From a candidate division LCP-89 bacterium (GTDB lineage: Bacteria; Electryoneota; B3-LCP), in the NCBI GenBank assembly GCA_025774735.1, contig JALGZU010000189.1:1-6223 (forward strand): a stretch of 6,223 bases of DNA, given 5' to 3'. The stretch's first letter is position 1; every line of letters begins with the position of its first letter. Below, piece after piece: positions 1-5,854 of the stretch. Under the pieces are notes generated by a model, which did no database searches, had not been told where the DNA came from, and was given only the letters and a program-made list of their open reading frames with translations. The translations under genes and the position numbers were made by a program.

Positions 1-36
1 GCGGATCACCTGCATGGTGATGGGATCGGCAGGCAT
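1..36 (-). CDS. N-terminus of a gene running off the left edge; hydantoinase B/oxoprolinase-like
   Basis: An ATG at 36-34 opens a frame that reads MPADPITMQVIR and continues past base 1. From memory of the family, hydantoinase B (N-methylhydantoinase subunit B/oxoprolinase) proteins very often begin with an acidic-Pro-Ile-Thr-x-x-Val-Ile-Arg motif, which this matches. Such enzymes are cytosolic, ATP-dependent and act on hydantoins, 5-oxoproline or related cyclic amides together with an A subunit. The gene lies 79 bases downstream of the hydratase stop on the same strand, so it could be in the same transcript, although a structured element separates them. There is no strong Shine-Dalgarno; only an A-rich GAAAAACC precedes the ATG. 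Twelve residues are too few for certainty, and an unrelated protein is possible. Confidence 0.4.
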   Translation of the reverse strand, partial: MPADPITMQVIR

Positions 37-64
37 GGTTTTTCGATGTTATTTTATGGTTTTT

Positions 65-107
65 GGGTCGGCGCCGCGAAGCGGTCCTTTCGGGACAAGA
101 CCGACCC
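65..107. repeat. 43-base cloverleaf-like inverted repeat (REP-like or structured RNA element)
   Basis: On the plus strand, GGGTCGG (65-71) pairs perfectly with CCGACCC (101-107). Inside lie two small hairpins: CCGC/GCGG (74-77 with 81-84, loop GAA) and TCC/GGA (85-87 with 93-95, loop TTTCG). The result is a three-way-junction fold. It sits in the 79-base gap between the hydratase stop and the next start. It lacks a T-run on the 3' side for minus-strand transcripts, so it is not a classic intrinsic terminator for them. The G/C-rich, self-complementary design with the flank CCCCTACGCG resembles dispersed intergenic palindromes (REP/BIME type), but only one copy is present here, so its repeat nature is inferred. 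Confidence 0.5.
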
Positions 108-115
108 CTACGCGT

Positions 116-1360
116 TTATTCCAAGTACGTAATCTTCCCTTCCAACGCCGACAGCGCCGCGGTGACGGGCGAGCAGAGGTAGGTCTCCCCTGCTCCCTGC
201 TTGCCGGTGAAGTTGCGGTTGGAGGTGGAGAGCTGGATTTCGCCCTTTCCGGTCATGCCCACCTGGCCGGAGGCGCAGCCGCCGCAACCGGCTCCGGTGA
301 TGATGGCTCCGGCATCGAAGAGTACGTTCAATAAGCCGTCCGCCAAAAGCTGGCGGTACACTTCCCGAGTGGCTGGCACCACTTTCATCATCACACCCGG
401 AGCGATCTTCTTCCCTCGTAGGATTTCCGCCACAGCCCGGATGTCTTCGATGCGTCCGTTGGTGCAGGATCCGATAAAAACCGAATCGATATTTTTCCCT
501 GCGACTTCGCGCACAGGCTTGACGTTTTCAGGATTGGGGGGACAAGAGATTAAGGGTTCGAGACCGGATATGTCGATTTCCAGTGTTTCGACGTATCCTG
601 CGTCCGGATCGGGAAGGATGGGAGCTAAATCGGACTTTCCGCTCCGATCTACACAATAGGCCAGCACCTCAGCCGAGGGCTGGATAAAGTAGCTAATGGC
701 ACCGGTTTCGGTGGCCATGGAGGCCAGAGTGATGCGCCCGGCAAGGTCCAACTTATCCACGGCTTCTCCGGCCAGTTCAACTGCCTTGCCCAAGGCTCCA
801 GAAGCGCCCAAAGTTCCAACCAGTTTCAGGGTCAGGTCCCTGGCGGTGCAATTGGCCGGCAAGGTTCCCTTGAATACGATCTTCATGGTCGGCGGCACCT
901 CGAACCAGGTTTTGCCCGCCTTAAAGATGAAAGCGACGTCCTGGTCGCCCATACCCTGTCCAAAAGCTCCGATGGCCCCCAGGATGTTGAAATGGCTGTC
1001 GGTGCCGACGCCGGTAGCGCCGGGCCAGACCAGCCCCTCTTCGATGGCCGTATGCGTGCCGATACCGCGATCGACGTCGAACACCTTCACCTCATGCTCC
1101 CGGGCGAAGGTGCGGCAGATGTGCTGGTTGTCGGCGTAACCGATGGTGTTCGCCGGCGCGTTCGTATCGAACGTGAAGAAGGTTTTACTCACGTCTCCGA
1201 CGGGATTATCGGAATAATGCTTCTGTAGATTTCCCACCACGTTGGCTCCGCCGAAATCGCGAGCCGACCTGTAATCGATGCCCATCCAGACGATGTCTCC
1301 GGGACGAGCCTCACCGCCGCCGTGTGCCGCGATTATCTTTTCGATAACCGTTTTTCCCAT
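116..1360 (-). CDS. aconitase/3-isopropylmalate dehydratase large-subunit family hydro-lyase (divergent)
   Basis: A 414-residue 4Fe-4S hydro-lyase of the aconitase/LeuC superfamily, about the length of archaeal-type LeuC or homoaconitase large subunits (around 420). These enzymes move a hydroxyl group on a tricarboxylate or alkylmalate by dehydration and rehydration, usually with a separate small 'swivel' subunit. Cluster ligands are visible: Cys299 in GSCTNGR, and Cys359 and Cys362 in GAGCGGCASG. Also present are GTDSH (Asp121-Ser122-His123) and STSNRNF (378-384). Two standard histidines are changed. The usual FDH motif is FDT (Asp65-Thr66), and the usual CHQ is GTH, with His103 one place later than expected. 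The start at 1360 fits the family N-terminus MGKTVIEKI, with GAGGAA 13 bases upstream; an in-frame ATG at 1474 would overlap the upstream gene. The gene lies 82 bases after the PorV-like gene. No small subunit is seen in the window. The substrate cannot be named from sequence. Confidence 0.85.
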   Translation of the reverse strand: MGKTVIEKIIAAHGGGEARPGDIVWMGIDYRSARDFGGANVVGNLQKHYSDNPVGDVSKTFFTFDTNAPANTIGYADNQHICRTFAREHEVKVFDVDRGIGTHTAIEEGLVWPGATGVGTDSHFNILGAIGAFGQGMGDQDVAFIFKAGKTWFEVPPTMKIVFKGTLPANCTARDLTLKLVGTLGASGALGKAVELAGEAVDKLDLAGRITLASMATETGAISYFIQPSAEVLAYCVDRSGKSDLAPILPDPDAGYVETLEIDISGLEPLISCPPNPENVKPVREVAGKNIDSVFIGSCTNGRIEDIRAVAEILRGKKIAPGVMMKVVPATREVYRQLLADGLLNVLFDAGAIITGAGCGGCASGQVGMTGKGEIQLSTSNRNFTGKQGAGETYLCSPVTAALSALEGKITYLE

Positions 1361-1442
1361 AAGCCTGACTATTTTCCTCGTTGATGCCTGAAGTGACAAT
1401 TTTCCATTCTGTACAGCGTTTCTGGAACCTAAATCCGGCGGA

Positions 1443-2546
1443 CTAACGGCTCGTCCAGCCCCGGAGCTGATCATATCCCAAGTTCACAGCGACGTCGAAG
1501 CGCAGTTCGTCCCCCAGATCGTAATCCTGGCCCGGTTCGTACTGCCGGGCGATATTGATGCGCAGCCACTCAGGTCCCAAGCCCAAACCATAATAGGTGA
1601 AGGAGCGGTGATCCTTGTGTTCGACCGACCAGCCCACCCGCCCACTCAGCAGACCCAGCAGACCCAATTCAAAGCCCAGACGTGACGTCCAGGTCCCCTC
1701 CAGTTCCCCCCCACCCCAGGCGTGGAAAAAAGCGTAGGTGGCATCCTTATAACCGCCCGCCTCGCTGCGCTCAACCAACAACTTCTGGATTTGCCCTGCG
1801 GCGCGGAGATCCCAGTACCGGTTTTCGTAGATTCCCCACAGCAGATCACCCCGGAACAGTTGCGGCAGCATTTCAATGTCAATTGCTTCTTCGAAATCTA
1901 CGGCGCCACCCAGGTTCTGGAAGGTTGCTCCGAATGATATTCCCCGGGAAAAAGGTAGGGCGTATTTTTTGCGCAGGTCGAAGTTGCGAAATTTCGCCTT
2001 CCCAAAGGTCAGTTTTGGGAGTAGGTTATGGTAGACGAGGCCGAAATCGAAAGCCATCTTATACGCTTTAGAGAGCGACTGATTCAGGGCGGCGAAATTA
2101 GCTTTTTGGGTGGCCAGAATCTTGAACGCGAAGCCGACGGCCAGATTCAGCTTTCTGGAGGGCCGTCCTGCCAGCATGAGAGCGGAGGCTTCTTCCGGAG
2201 GAAGGCTGGTGCCATCGACACCATCCCGGGTGAGATAACTGAAGCCGATGTAACCGAATTCGGTGTGGCCGACAACTGAAATGGCGAGGTAGCCGTAGGT
2301 GCCTGTAAAGTAGGGGTGTGGATTAGTAAATACCGATCCGGACAGATCCGGGCAGAGCACCTGCGCAGCCGGATTGTACAAACCCGTCGTACTCTCCCCG
2401 AGAAGAGTACCCGCGCCTCCGATGCCCACTGACCGTGCTCCGGGCTCAATCAGGAACAGTTTTCCGGCGGTATTGATTTCGGATGCAGGCGCAGTCGTGA
2501 CGCTCAGAATCACCAGGAGAAGACTCCAGACGGCGCCCTTTCTCAT
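1443..2546 (-). CDS. PorV/PorQ (UPF0164)-type outer-membrane beta-barrel protein
   Basis: A 367-residue exported protein. Residues 1-21 form a signal peptide: Lys/Arg at 2-3, a hydrophobic stretch at 5-16, and a likely cut after Ala21 in TAPA. The mature start AGKLFLIEPGARSVGIGGAG (27-46), followed by GLYNPAA, is the hallmark N-terminus of PorV/PorQ family proteins, FadL-like barrels of FCB-group bacteria. The rest alternates short aromatic and glycine-rich strands with charged turns, as expected of a barrel. In Bacteroidetes, PorV takes part in type IX secretion, but many paralogues in other phyla have unknown roles, and no secretion gene is nearby. Its ATG overlaps the stop of the citryl-CoA lyase gene (ATGA at 2546-2543), and GAGGGTGA lies just upstream, so translation is probably coupled. 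An outer-membrane protein between two metabolic enzymes may indicate uptake of the substrate, which is inference. Confidence 0.8.
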   Translation of the reverse strand: MRKGAVWSLLLVILSVTTAPASEINTAGKLFLIEPGARSVGIGGAGTLLGESTTGLYNPAAQVLCPDLSGSVFTNPHPYFTGTYGYLAISVVGHTEFGYIGFSYLTRDGVDGTSLPPEEASALMLAGRPSRKLNLAVGFAFKILATQKANFAALNQSLSKAYKMAFDFGLVYHNLLPKLTFGKAKFRNFDLRKKYALPFSRGISFGATFQNLGGAVDFEEAIDIEMLPQLFRGDLLWGIYENRYWDLRAAGQIQKLLVERSEAGGYKDATYAFFHAWGGGELEGTWTSRLGFELGLLGLLSGRVGWSVEHKDHRSFTYYGLGLGPEWLRINIARQYEPGQDYDLGDELRFDVAVNLGYDQLRGWTSR

Positions 2547-3310
2547 GTAATCACCCTCGGCGAAGGGCCGTCGTACTCATAGGGGGGTGGCCCCAACTTG
2601 CGCATGGTCTTTTCCCGGGTCCACTCTTCATAGACGTGAGCGATCAACCCCGGGACCCGGCTTATAATGAAGAAACCTTTTCCCAGCCGCCAGTCGAAGC
2701 CCATCTCGCTTATGATGGCGGCTATAGCGCCGTCTACATTGAGGGGGAGATCTCGTCCGCTGGTGCGCTCCAGTTCATCCTGGATGGCTACAGCCAGGTC
2801 GATGATACGGGCTTTATATCCGATACGCTCGGCGATTTCAAGCAGTTTCACCGTACGCGGATCGCGCTTATGGATGCGATGGCCGTACCCGGGCATGCGC
2901 TTCCTCTGCTCCTTGAATTCGGCCACCAGAGCTTCCGCCAATGCTTGAGGCGATCCCTCTTTTCCAGTCCATTCCTGCAGGATGCGGGCGCATTGCTCGA
3001 TGGCTCCGCCGTGTGAATCTCCGATGGTCAGAACTCCAGCGGCCACGGCGGCATTCAGGGAATTTCCGCCCGAGAAGACGGTGCGCGCGGCCAGATTTGA
3101 AGGGGGTGTGGGACCATGGTCGAGGGACGAAACGAGCATGGCCTCCATCATGCGGCGCTGCTGGTCGTTGGGGATTTCTCCCTTTAAGATCAGGTAGACG
3201 GCGTCGGCGAAGGAGAGATGTTCCATCAGGTCCGCGATATCGTAGCCCCGCACACTGATGTTCCCGCCAGAAATATCGGTGACAGCGGTTTTCCAGGGTT
3301 GATCGGACAT
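2543..3310 (-). CDS. citryl-CoA lyase family protein (citrate synthase superfamily, short form)
   Basis: A 255-residue cytosolic protein matching stand-alone citryl-CoA lyases, which correspond to the C-terminal part of ATP-citrate lyase and to citrate synthase without its large N-terminal domain. The expected reaction is cleavage of citryl-CoA, or a close analogue, to acetyl-CoA and oxaloacetate. The three citrate-synthase catalytic residues appear conserved: His100 in GDSHGGAIE, His144 in GYGHRIHKRDPR, and Asp193 in LNVDGAIAA. RVPGLIAH (218-225) matches the citrate-synthase ARTPGWIAH segment. The family-typical N-terminus WKTAVTDI...VRGYDIADL shows the protein is complete. ATG at 3310 is preferred because GCGAGG lies 5 bases upstream; an in-frame ATG at 3412 would add 34 atypical residues and start within the promoter. 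It is the first gene of the leftward block and overlaps the PorV-like gene by 4 bases. No citryl-CoA ligase is in the window, so the source of the CoA thioester is unknown. Confidence 0.82.
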   Translation of the reverse strand: MSDQPWKTAVTDISGGNISVRGYDIADLMEHLSFADAVYLILKGEIPNDQQRRMMEAMLVSSLDHGPTPPSNLAARTVFSGGNSLNAAVAAGVLTIGDSHGGAIEQCARILQEWTGKEGSPQALAEALVAEFKEQRKRMPGYGHRIHKRDPRTVKLLEIAERIGYKARIIDLAVAIQDELERTSGRDLPLNVDGAIAAIISEMGFDWRLGKGFFIISRVPGLIAHVYEEWTREKTMRKLGPPPYEYDGPSPRVIT

Positions 3311-3383
3311 AATAACCTCGCTATAACTTGTCACAGGATAGAATTCTCCCTGCGAATAATCGGATCTGTCTAAATATTGCCCC

Positions 3384-3412
3384 AAAATACAAAAAATCGG
3401 CCACAATTGCAA
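3384..3412 (-). promoter_or_regulatory. candidate sigma70-type promoter for the leftward block
   Basis: Read on the minus strand, TTGCAA (3412-3407) is followed after 17 bases by TATTTT (3389-3384). This would start transcription near 3377 and give a 5' leader of about 67 bases before the citryl-CoA lyase ATG at 3310. The -35 is close to consensus and the spacing is ideal, but the -10 is weak. It is the best-spaced pair I found upstream of this gene. Confidence 0.4.
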
Positions 3413-3559
3413 GAAGATTTCGCAAGGGAGTTTCTATGGGCTCGAATGCAAGGGGAATGAACCTACAAAAGCGGTGATTACCCGCTAACGTTCACCCATC
3501 GGTTAAATTTCGCAGATTCTGACAAACGAAAAAGTTTTCTATCCTAAGCCAAAAAACTA

Positions 3560-3588
3560 TTGCTTTTTGCTAAATTAACATGTATATT
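3560..3588 (+). promoter_or_regulatory. candidate upstream promoter for the rightward operon
   Basis: TTGCTT (3560-3565), 17 bases, then TATATT (3583-3588). It would start transcription near 3595 and include the inverted repeat 3616-3631 in the leader. In this AT-rich stretch such pairs can arise by chance, and the downstream pair at 3632-3660 is better. Confidence 0.35.
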
Positions 3589-3615
3589 ATATGTGGTTGA
3601 GTGGTTTTTTTGCCC

Positions 3616-3631
3616 GTGCAAAAAATTGCAC
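3616..3631. promoter_or_regulatory. perfect inverted repeat abutting the -35 box (candidate operator)
   Basis: GTGCAA (3616-3621), AAAA, TTGCAC (3626-3631): two 6-base arms with perfect symmetry about a 4-base A-tract. The right arm ends one base before the -35 hexamer TTGCAT (3632-3637), and TTGCA occurs again inside that hexamer. A dimeric regulator bound here would contact or block RNA polymerase. The helix-turn-helix protein encoded just downstream is the obvious candidate (autoregulation), which is inference. As RNA it could form only a short hairpin. Confidence 0.45.
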
Positions 3632-3660
3632 TTGCATAAAACCTTTAAATTTCGTAATAT
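3632..3660 (+). promoter_or_regulatory. sigma70-type promoter of the regulator/exported-protein operon
   Basis: TTGCAT (3632-3637), a 17-base AT-rich spacer, then TAATAT (3655-3660). Both hexamers are near consensus with ideal spacing. Initiation would fall near 3667, which places the GTG at 3664 outside the transcript and supports translation starting at 3706 or 3712. Confidence 0.55.
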
Positions 3661-3705
3661 ATAGTGGGCAGCGAGTCGCGACCTGACTTAATAAGGGAGG
3701 AAACC

Positions 3706-4713
3706 TTGCAGGTGCGAGACAACAATACACAGTTGCTATACGGGTTTTTTCAGAGTATATGCAGCTGGGCGCTGGATACGGGTTACAAGGACATATCCAG
3801 CATGAAGAATCTCCTGAAACTTGCCATGGTGGATACGTGCCGTAAACGGCACGAGGACAAGACGACGCTAGCCGCCCAGATGGCGATCGTAGCAGAACTG
3901 GGGATTTCGCTCCGCAACGTCCAGTATTCCATCAAGAATCTGGATGAATTGCAGGACCTCAACAGCGGTTTCGTCAAAGTCCGGGAGATTCAGAAAGAAA
4001 TCATCATATCACTTCTTACCAAACCACAGACCGAAGAGCAGATTCTCGCCGAAGTTTCTTACCTGATTCACGCACCACACGACCTCCAGAAACGCACACT
4101 CAGAACCATCCTGCGGGACATGGTACAGAAGCACACTCTTTCCGCTGATACAGAGAATGGGGTCACGGTTTACCGAACGACTCAACCCCACGTCAGCCTC
4201 TTCGATCCAACCGATTTAGCCAGCAGAGTTTCGGGTCTCCTGACTCACATCGATGCCTTCAATCATACCATCGGTAAACCCTTCTACAGAACCTATTCGA
4301 TGAGTCCATCCCAAGCCCAGGGACTGCACAAGGCGATCAACGAATTCCTGCACGGCACCGGTAACGCCTACGAGCATGATTGCCGGGAAGAAAAATCGGT
4401 GACAAAGCCCTACTATTTTTATATGGGCAGCGCCCCCTTATCCAATACGGAACTTCGCAGGAACTTATCGGATGCAGTCCTTGAGGTCATTCAAATGCGG
4501 TTCAAAGATCCCGAATCGCCGTCCATGCTGCGCAACTACTGGTATCATCTCACTCCAGCGAGCGCTCGAGCCGTATTTGATGAATTAAAACGCTTTATTG
4601 ACCGGGAAGCCACAGCCGCCAGCCTGGACGAGGACAACCCTGCTGCAGTCCCGTTCACCTTCTACATCGGCCTGGCCGAACATCACAGAGATCATTCACA
4701 AGAGGAGATATAA
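3706..4713 (+). CDS. putative DNA-binding protein with two helix-turn-helix modules (possibly DUF6502-like)
   Basis: A 335-residue protein with no signal peptide or membrane segment. I do not recognise it firmly. Residues about 53-79 (TLAAQMAIVAELGISLRNV and beyond) look like a helix-turn-helix. Residues about 93-161 look like a winged helix: an early helix QKEIIISLL, then EEQILAEV, a recognition-like helix KRTLRTILRDMV, and a beta wing ending VTVYRTT. Residues 190-330 are mixed helical, with paired aromatic-rich strands YYFYMGS and FTFYIGLAEH. The layout recalls DUF6502 proteins, and the ending is faintly like TIGR02147 proteins. TTG at 3706 is chosen because GGGAGG (3695-3700) lies 5 bases before it; GTG at 3712 is the alternative. 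GTG at 3664 lies upstream of the predicted transcript start. It ends 2 bases before an exported-protein gene, so the pair is an operon. A role as autoregulator or activator is inference. Confidence 0.6.
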   Translation: MQVRDNNTQLLYGFFQSICSWALDTGYKDISSMKNLLKLAMVDTCRKRHEDKTTLAAQMAIVAELGISLRNVQYSIKNLDELQDLNSGFVKVREIQKEIIISLLTKPQTEEQILAEVSYLIHAPHDLQKRTLRTILRDMVQKHTLSADTENGVTVYRTTQPHVSLFDPTDLASRVSGLLTHIDAFNHTIGKPFYRTYSMSPSQAQGLHKAINEFLHGTGNAYEHDCREEKSVTKPYYFYMGSAPLSNTELRRNLSDAVLEVIQMRFKDPESPSMLRNYWYHLTPASARAVFDELKRFIDREATAASLDEDNPAAVPFTFYIGLAEHHRDHSQEEI

Positions 4714-4715
4714 TC

Positions 4716-5069
4716 ATGAAGAGAACGACGCTGATCAGAGCCACCGTAACGCTATCTTTGGTTGGATTGCTCTTCATCGTGCCCATATCACAGGCTAAAG
4801 ACGTTCAACCAGCTCAGAAGAATGAACAGGTTCTCCAAGCCCCCAGACACGCGGCGACTTTAAGTTCTGCACTTCATGGTCTCCTCGCTGTCCTCAAGCA
4901 GGGTTCCTGGAATATCTTCAAAAACATTCCCGAGAGAGGTAAAACTACCCAGAATCCACCGATGCTCGATGGTGGCGATAACGGATGTATCAAAATGGAA
5001 AATCCGGGTTCCCAACACCACAAAAACGAGATAAAGCGCTTAATGAAAAGTGACAAGCATGGCTTCTAG
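4716..5069 (+). CDS. small exported protein of unknown function
   Basis: A 117-residue protein that I do not recognise. Residues 1-27 are a strong Sec signal peptide: Lys2-Arg3, a hydrophobic core at about 13-24, and a likely cut after SQA (Ala27). There is no lipobox cysteine. The roughly 90-residue mature chain is basic (10 Lys, 3 Arg against 8 acidic) with five His. It has a predicted amphipathic helix at about 48-71 (TLSSALHGLLAVLKQ onward), a Pro/Gly-rich loop and a single cysteine, Cys91, in GGDNGCIK, so it cannot form an internal disulfide. AGAGGAG (4701-4707) lies 8 bases before the ATG, within the end of the upstream gene, so it is cotranscribed and probably translationally coupled. 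A periplasmic or secreted partner, signal or effector of the helix-turn-helix protein is possible but unproven. Confidence 0.65.
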   Translation: MKRTTLIRATVTLSLVGLLFIVPISQAKDVQPAQKNEQVLQAPRHAATLSSALHGLLAVLKQGSWNIFKNIPERGKTTQNPPMLDGGDNGCIKMENPGSQHHKNEIKRLMKSDKHGF

Positions 5070-5093
5070 TTCAATCCAAAACCCGATAATTTC

Positions 5094-5121
5094 AAAGGGC
5101 GCGCCGATGGCTCGCCCTTTT
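5094..5121 (+). terminator. rho-independent terminator, probably bidirectional
   Basis: AAAGGGCG (5094-5101) pairs perfectly with CGCCCTTT (5113-5120). An inner GCC/GGC stem (5103-5105 with 5109-5111, loop GAT) extends it beyond one C/T mismatch. The 3' arm runs into TTTTG. It starts 24 bases after the exported-protein stop and lies between convergent genes. The minus-strand reading also ends in CCCTTT, so it may stop leftward transcription from the AsmA-like gene too. Confidence 0.75.
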
Positions 5122-5170
5122 GTATTCTACTAATATTTACTATTCCGAAGTCGTGATTTAGCAATATCTT

Positions 5171-5854
5171 CTATTGAGGATCCTGCTGCGTCTCCCTTTC
5201 AAAGAAATAACGCAACGGCAAACGGCCGAAGGTCACGGACCTGCCTAAGCCTACGAGATGAGACAAGAGAAACATGTCCAACTGGGAAAGTGGTGGGCGG
5301 GCGGGGGTGATAGAGACGTAAACGAAGTCTTCCTTGACGTCGAAGGAGAACACCTTGACTCCCCAGCCTCGCTTGATGTAATTCCGATAGGTGCGGATGG
5401 AGGGATCATCCTGGTCGGGATCCAGAAAGCGAAGGATGTTATCTGCCACCTCCCGCCCAATTTGTGTAATATCCAATCCCCCTTCCAGTTCGAACCGGCT
5501 GCTAAAATTCATTCCCGCACCTTTGAAGTGAGCGAAAGCCGAAATCTCACTCTCCTCACCCTCCCCTGATTTTACCCCAGGTAAATGGGCGGAATTGAGC
5601 CCGATACCTGCAACTTTCACCCAGTATTCAACAGAATCTGGATCAAGGCTGAGCACATTCATATTCAAGGCACCCTGGATCGTACCCCCATATCCATCCA
5701 AGGTCAGTTTGGGCACCTCCAATCCCCCCTGATTGAATCCAACTATCCCCTCCAGGTTTTCGAGAACATAGTCGCCTGCCCGGATTTCTCGACATCGGAC
5801 TTCTCCGAGACTCCTCTCACCGGCTGCAAGATGCTCGAAACTGCTGAAGATCAC
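5171..5854 (-). CDS. AsmA/YdbH-like envelope protein, C-terminal segment (downstream of frameshift)
   Basis: The C-terminal 227 residues of an AsmA/TamB/YdbH-like protein. Such proteins are long, inner-membrane-anchored periplasmic chains implicated in lipid transport or envelope assembly. Evidence is the repeating beta pattern in which a short strand is followed by a Gly-Gly turn, as in LEVPKLTLDGYGGTIQGAL, and an ending typical of bacterial AsmA-like C-termini: ILRFLDPDQDDPSIRTYRNY, then GWGVKVFSFDVKEDFVYVSI and a final RLPLRYFF. There is no signal peptide, and no Shine-Dalgarno precedes the GTG at 5854. The frame is in fact open back to 5920, beyond this GTG. It is therefore best read as the continuation of the segment at 5851-6223 in the -1 frame, not as a separate gene. 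Boundaries are given from the only candidate start. Confidence 0.6.
   Translation of the reverse strand: MIFSSFEHLAAGERSLGEVRCREIRAGDYVLENLEGIVGFNQGGLEVPKLTLDGYGGTIQGALNMNVLSLDPDSVEYWVKVAGIGLNSAHLPGVKSGEGEESEISAFAHFKGAGMNFSSRFELEGGLDITQIGREVADNILRFLDPDQDDPSIRTYRNYIKRGWGVKVFSFDVKEDFVYVSITPARPPLSQLDMFLLSHLVGLGRSVTFGRLPLRYFFERETQQDPQ

Larger units (their letters stand above)
3311..3705. other. 395-base divergent intergenic region
   Basis: This gap separates the leftward citryl-CoA lyase block from the rightward regulator operon. The part from about 3521 to 3665 is strongly AT-rich, with A and T tracts. It holds a leftward promoter candidate (3412-3384), two rightward promoter candidates (3560-3588 and 3632-3660) and a perfect inverted repeat (3616-3631). 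A further imperfect palindrome, AGCGG/CCGCT, lies at 3470-3486. A 13-codon ATG frame at 3436-3477 is preceded by AAGGGAG, but nothing supports it as a gene. I see no RNA gene or riboswitch fold that I recognise here. Confidence 0.7.

Noticed and set aside
14..334. Plus-strand open frame of 106 codons over the left end.
   Set aside because: It lies antisense to the well-supported hydratase gene and runs through the palindromic element. Its composition is Arg/Gly-rich with no family match.
1378..1407. Possible minus-strand promoter (TTGTCA-like -35) before the hydratase.
   Set aside because: The matching -10 is poor and would start transcription almost on the ATG; cotranscription with the upstream genes is simpler.
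1361..1474. Longer start (ATG at 1474) for the hydratase.
   Set aside because: The extra 38 residues match no family N-terminus and overlap the PorV-like gene; MGKTVIEKI at 1360 is the typical start.
1682..2279. Plus-strand open frames of 71-129 codons across the PorV-like gene.
   Set aside because: They are antisense shadows with no ribosome site, signal peptide or recognisable domain, while the opposite strand has a complete signal-peptide barrel protein.
3311..3412. ATG at 3412 as the start of the citryl-CoA lyase.
   Set aside because: It sits on the promoter -35 box, and the added residues are not family-like; the ATG at 3310 has GAGG at ideal spacing.
3664..3705. GTG at 3664 as the start of the helix-turn-helix gene.
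   Set aside because: The predicted transcript start is near 3667 and no ribosome site precedes it; GGGAGG points to TTG at 3706 or GTG at 3712.
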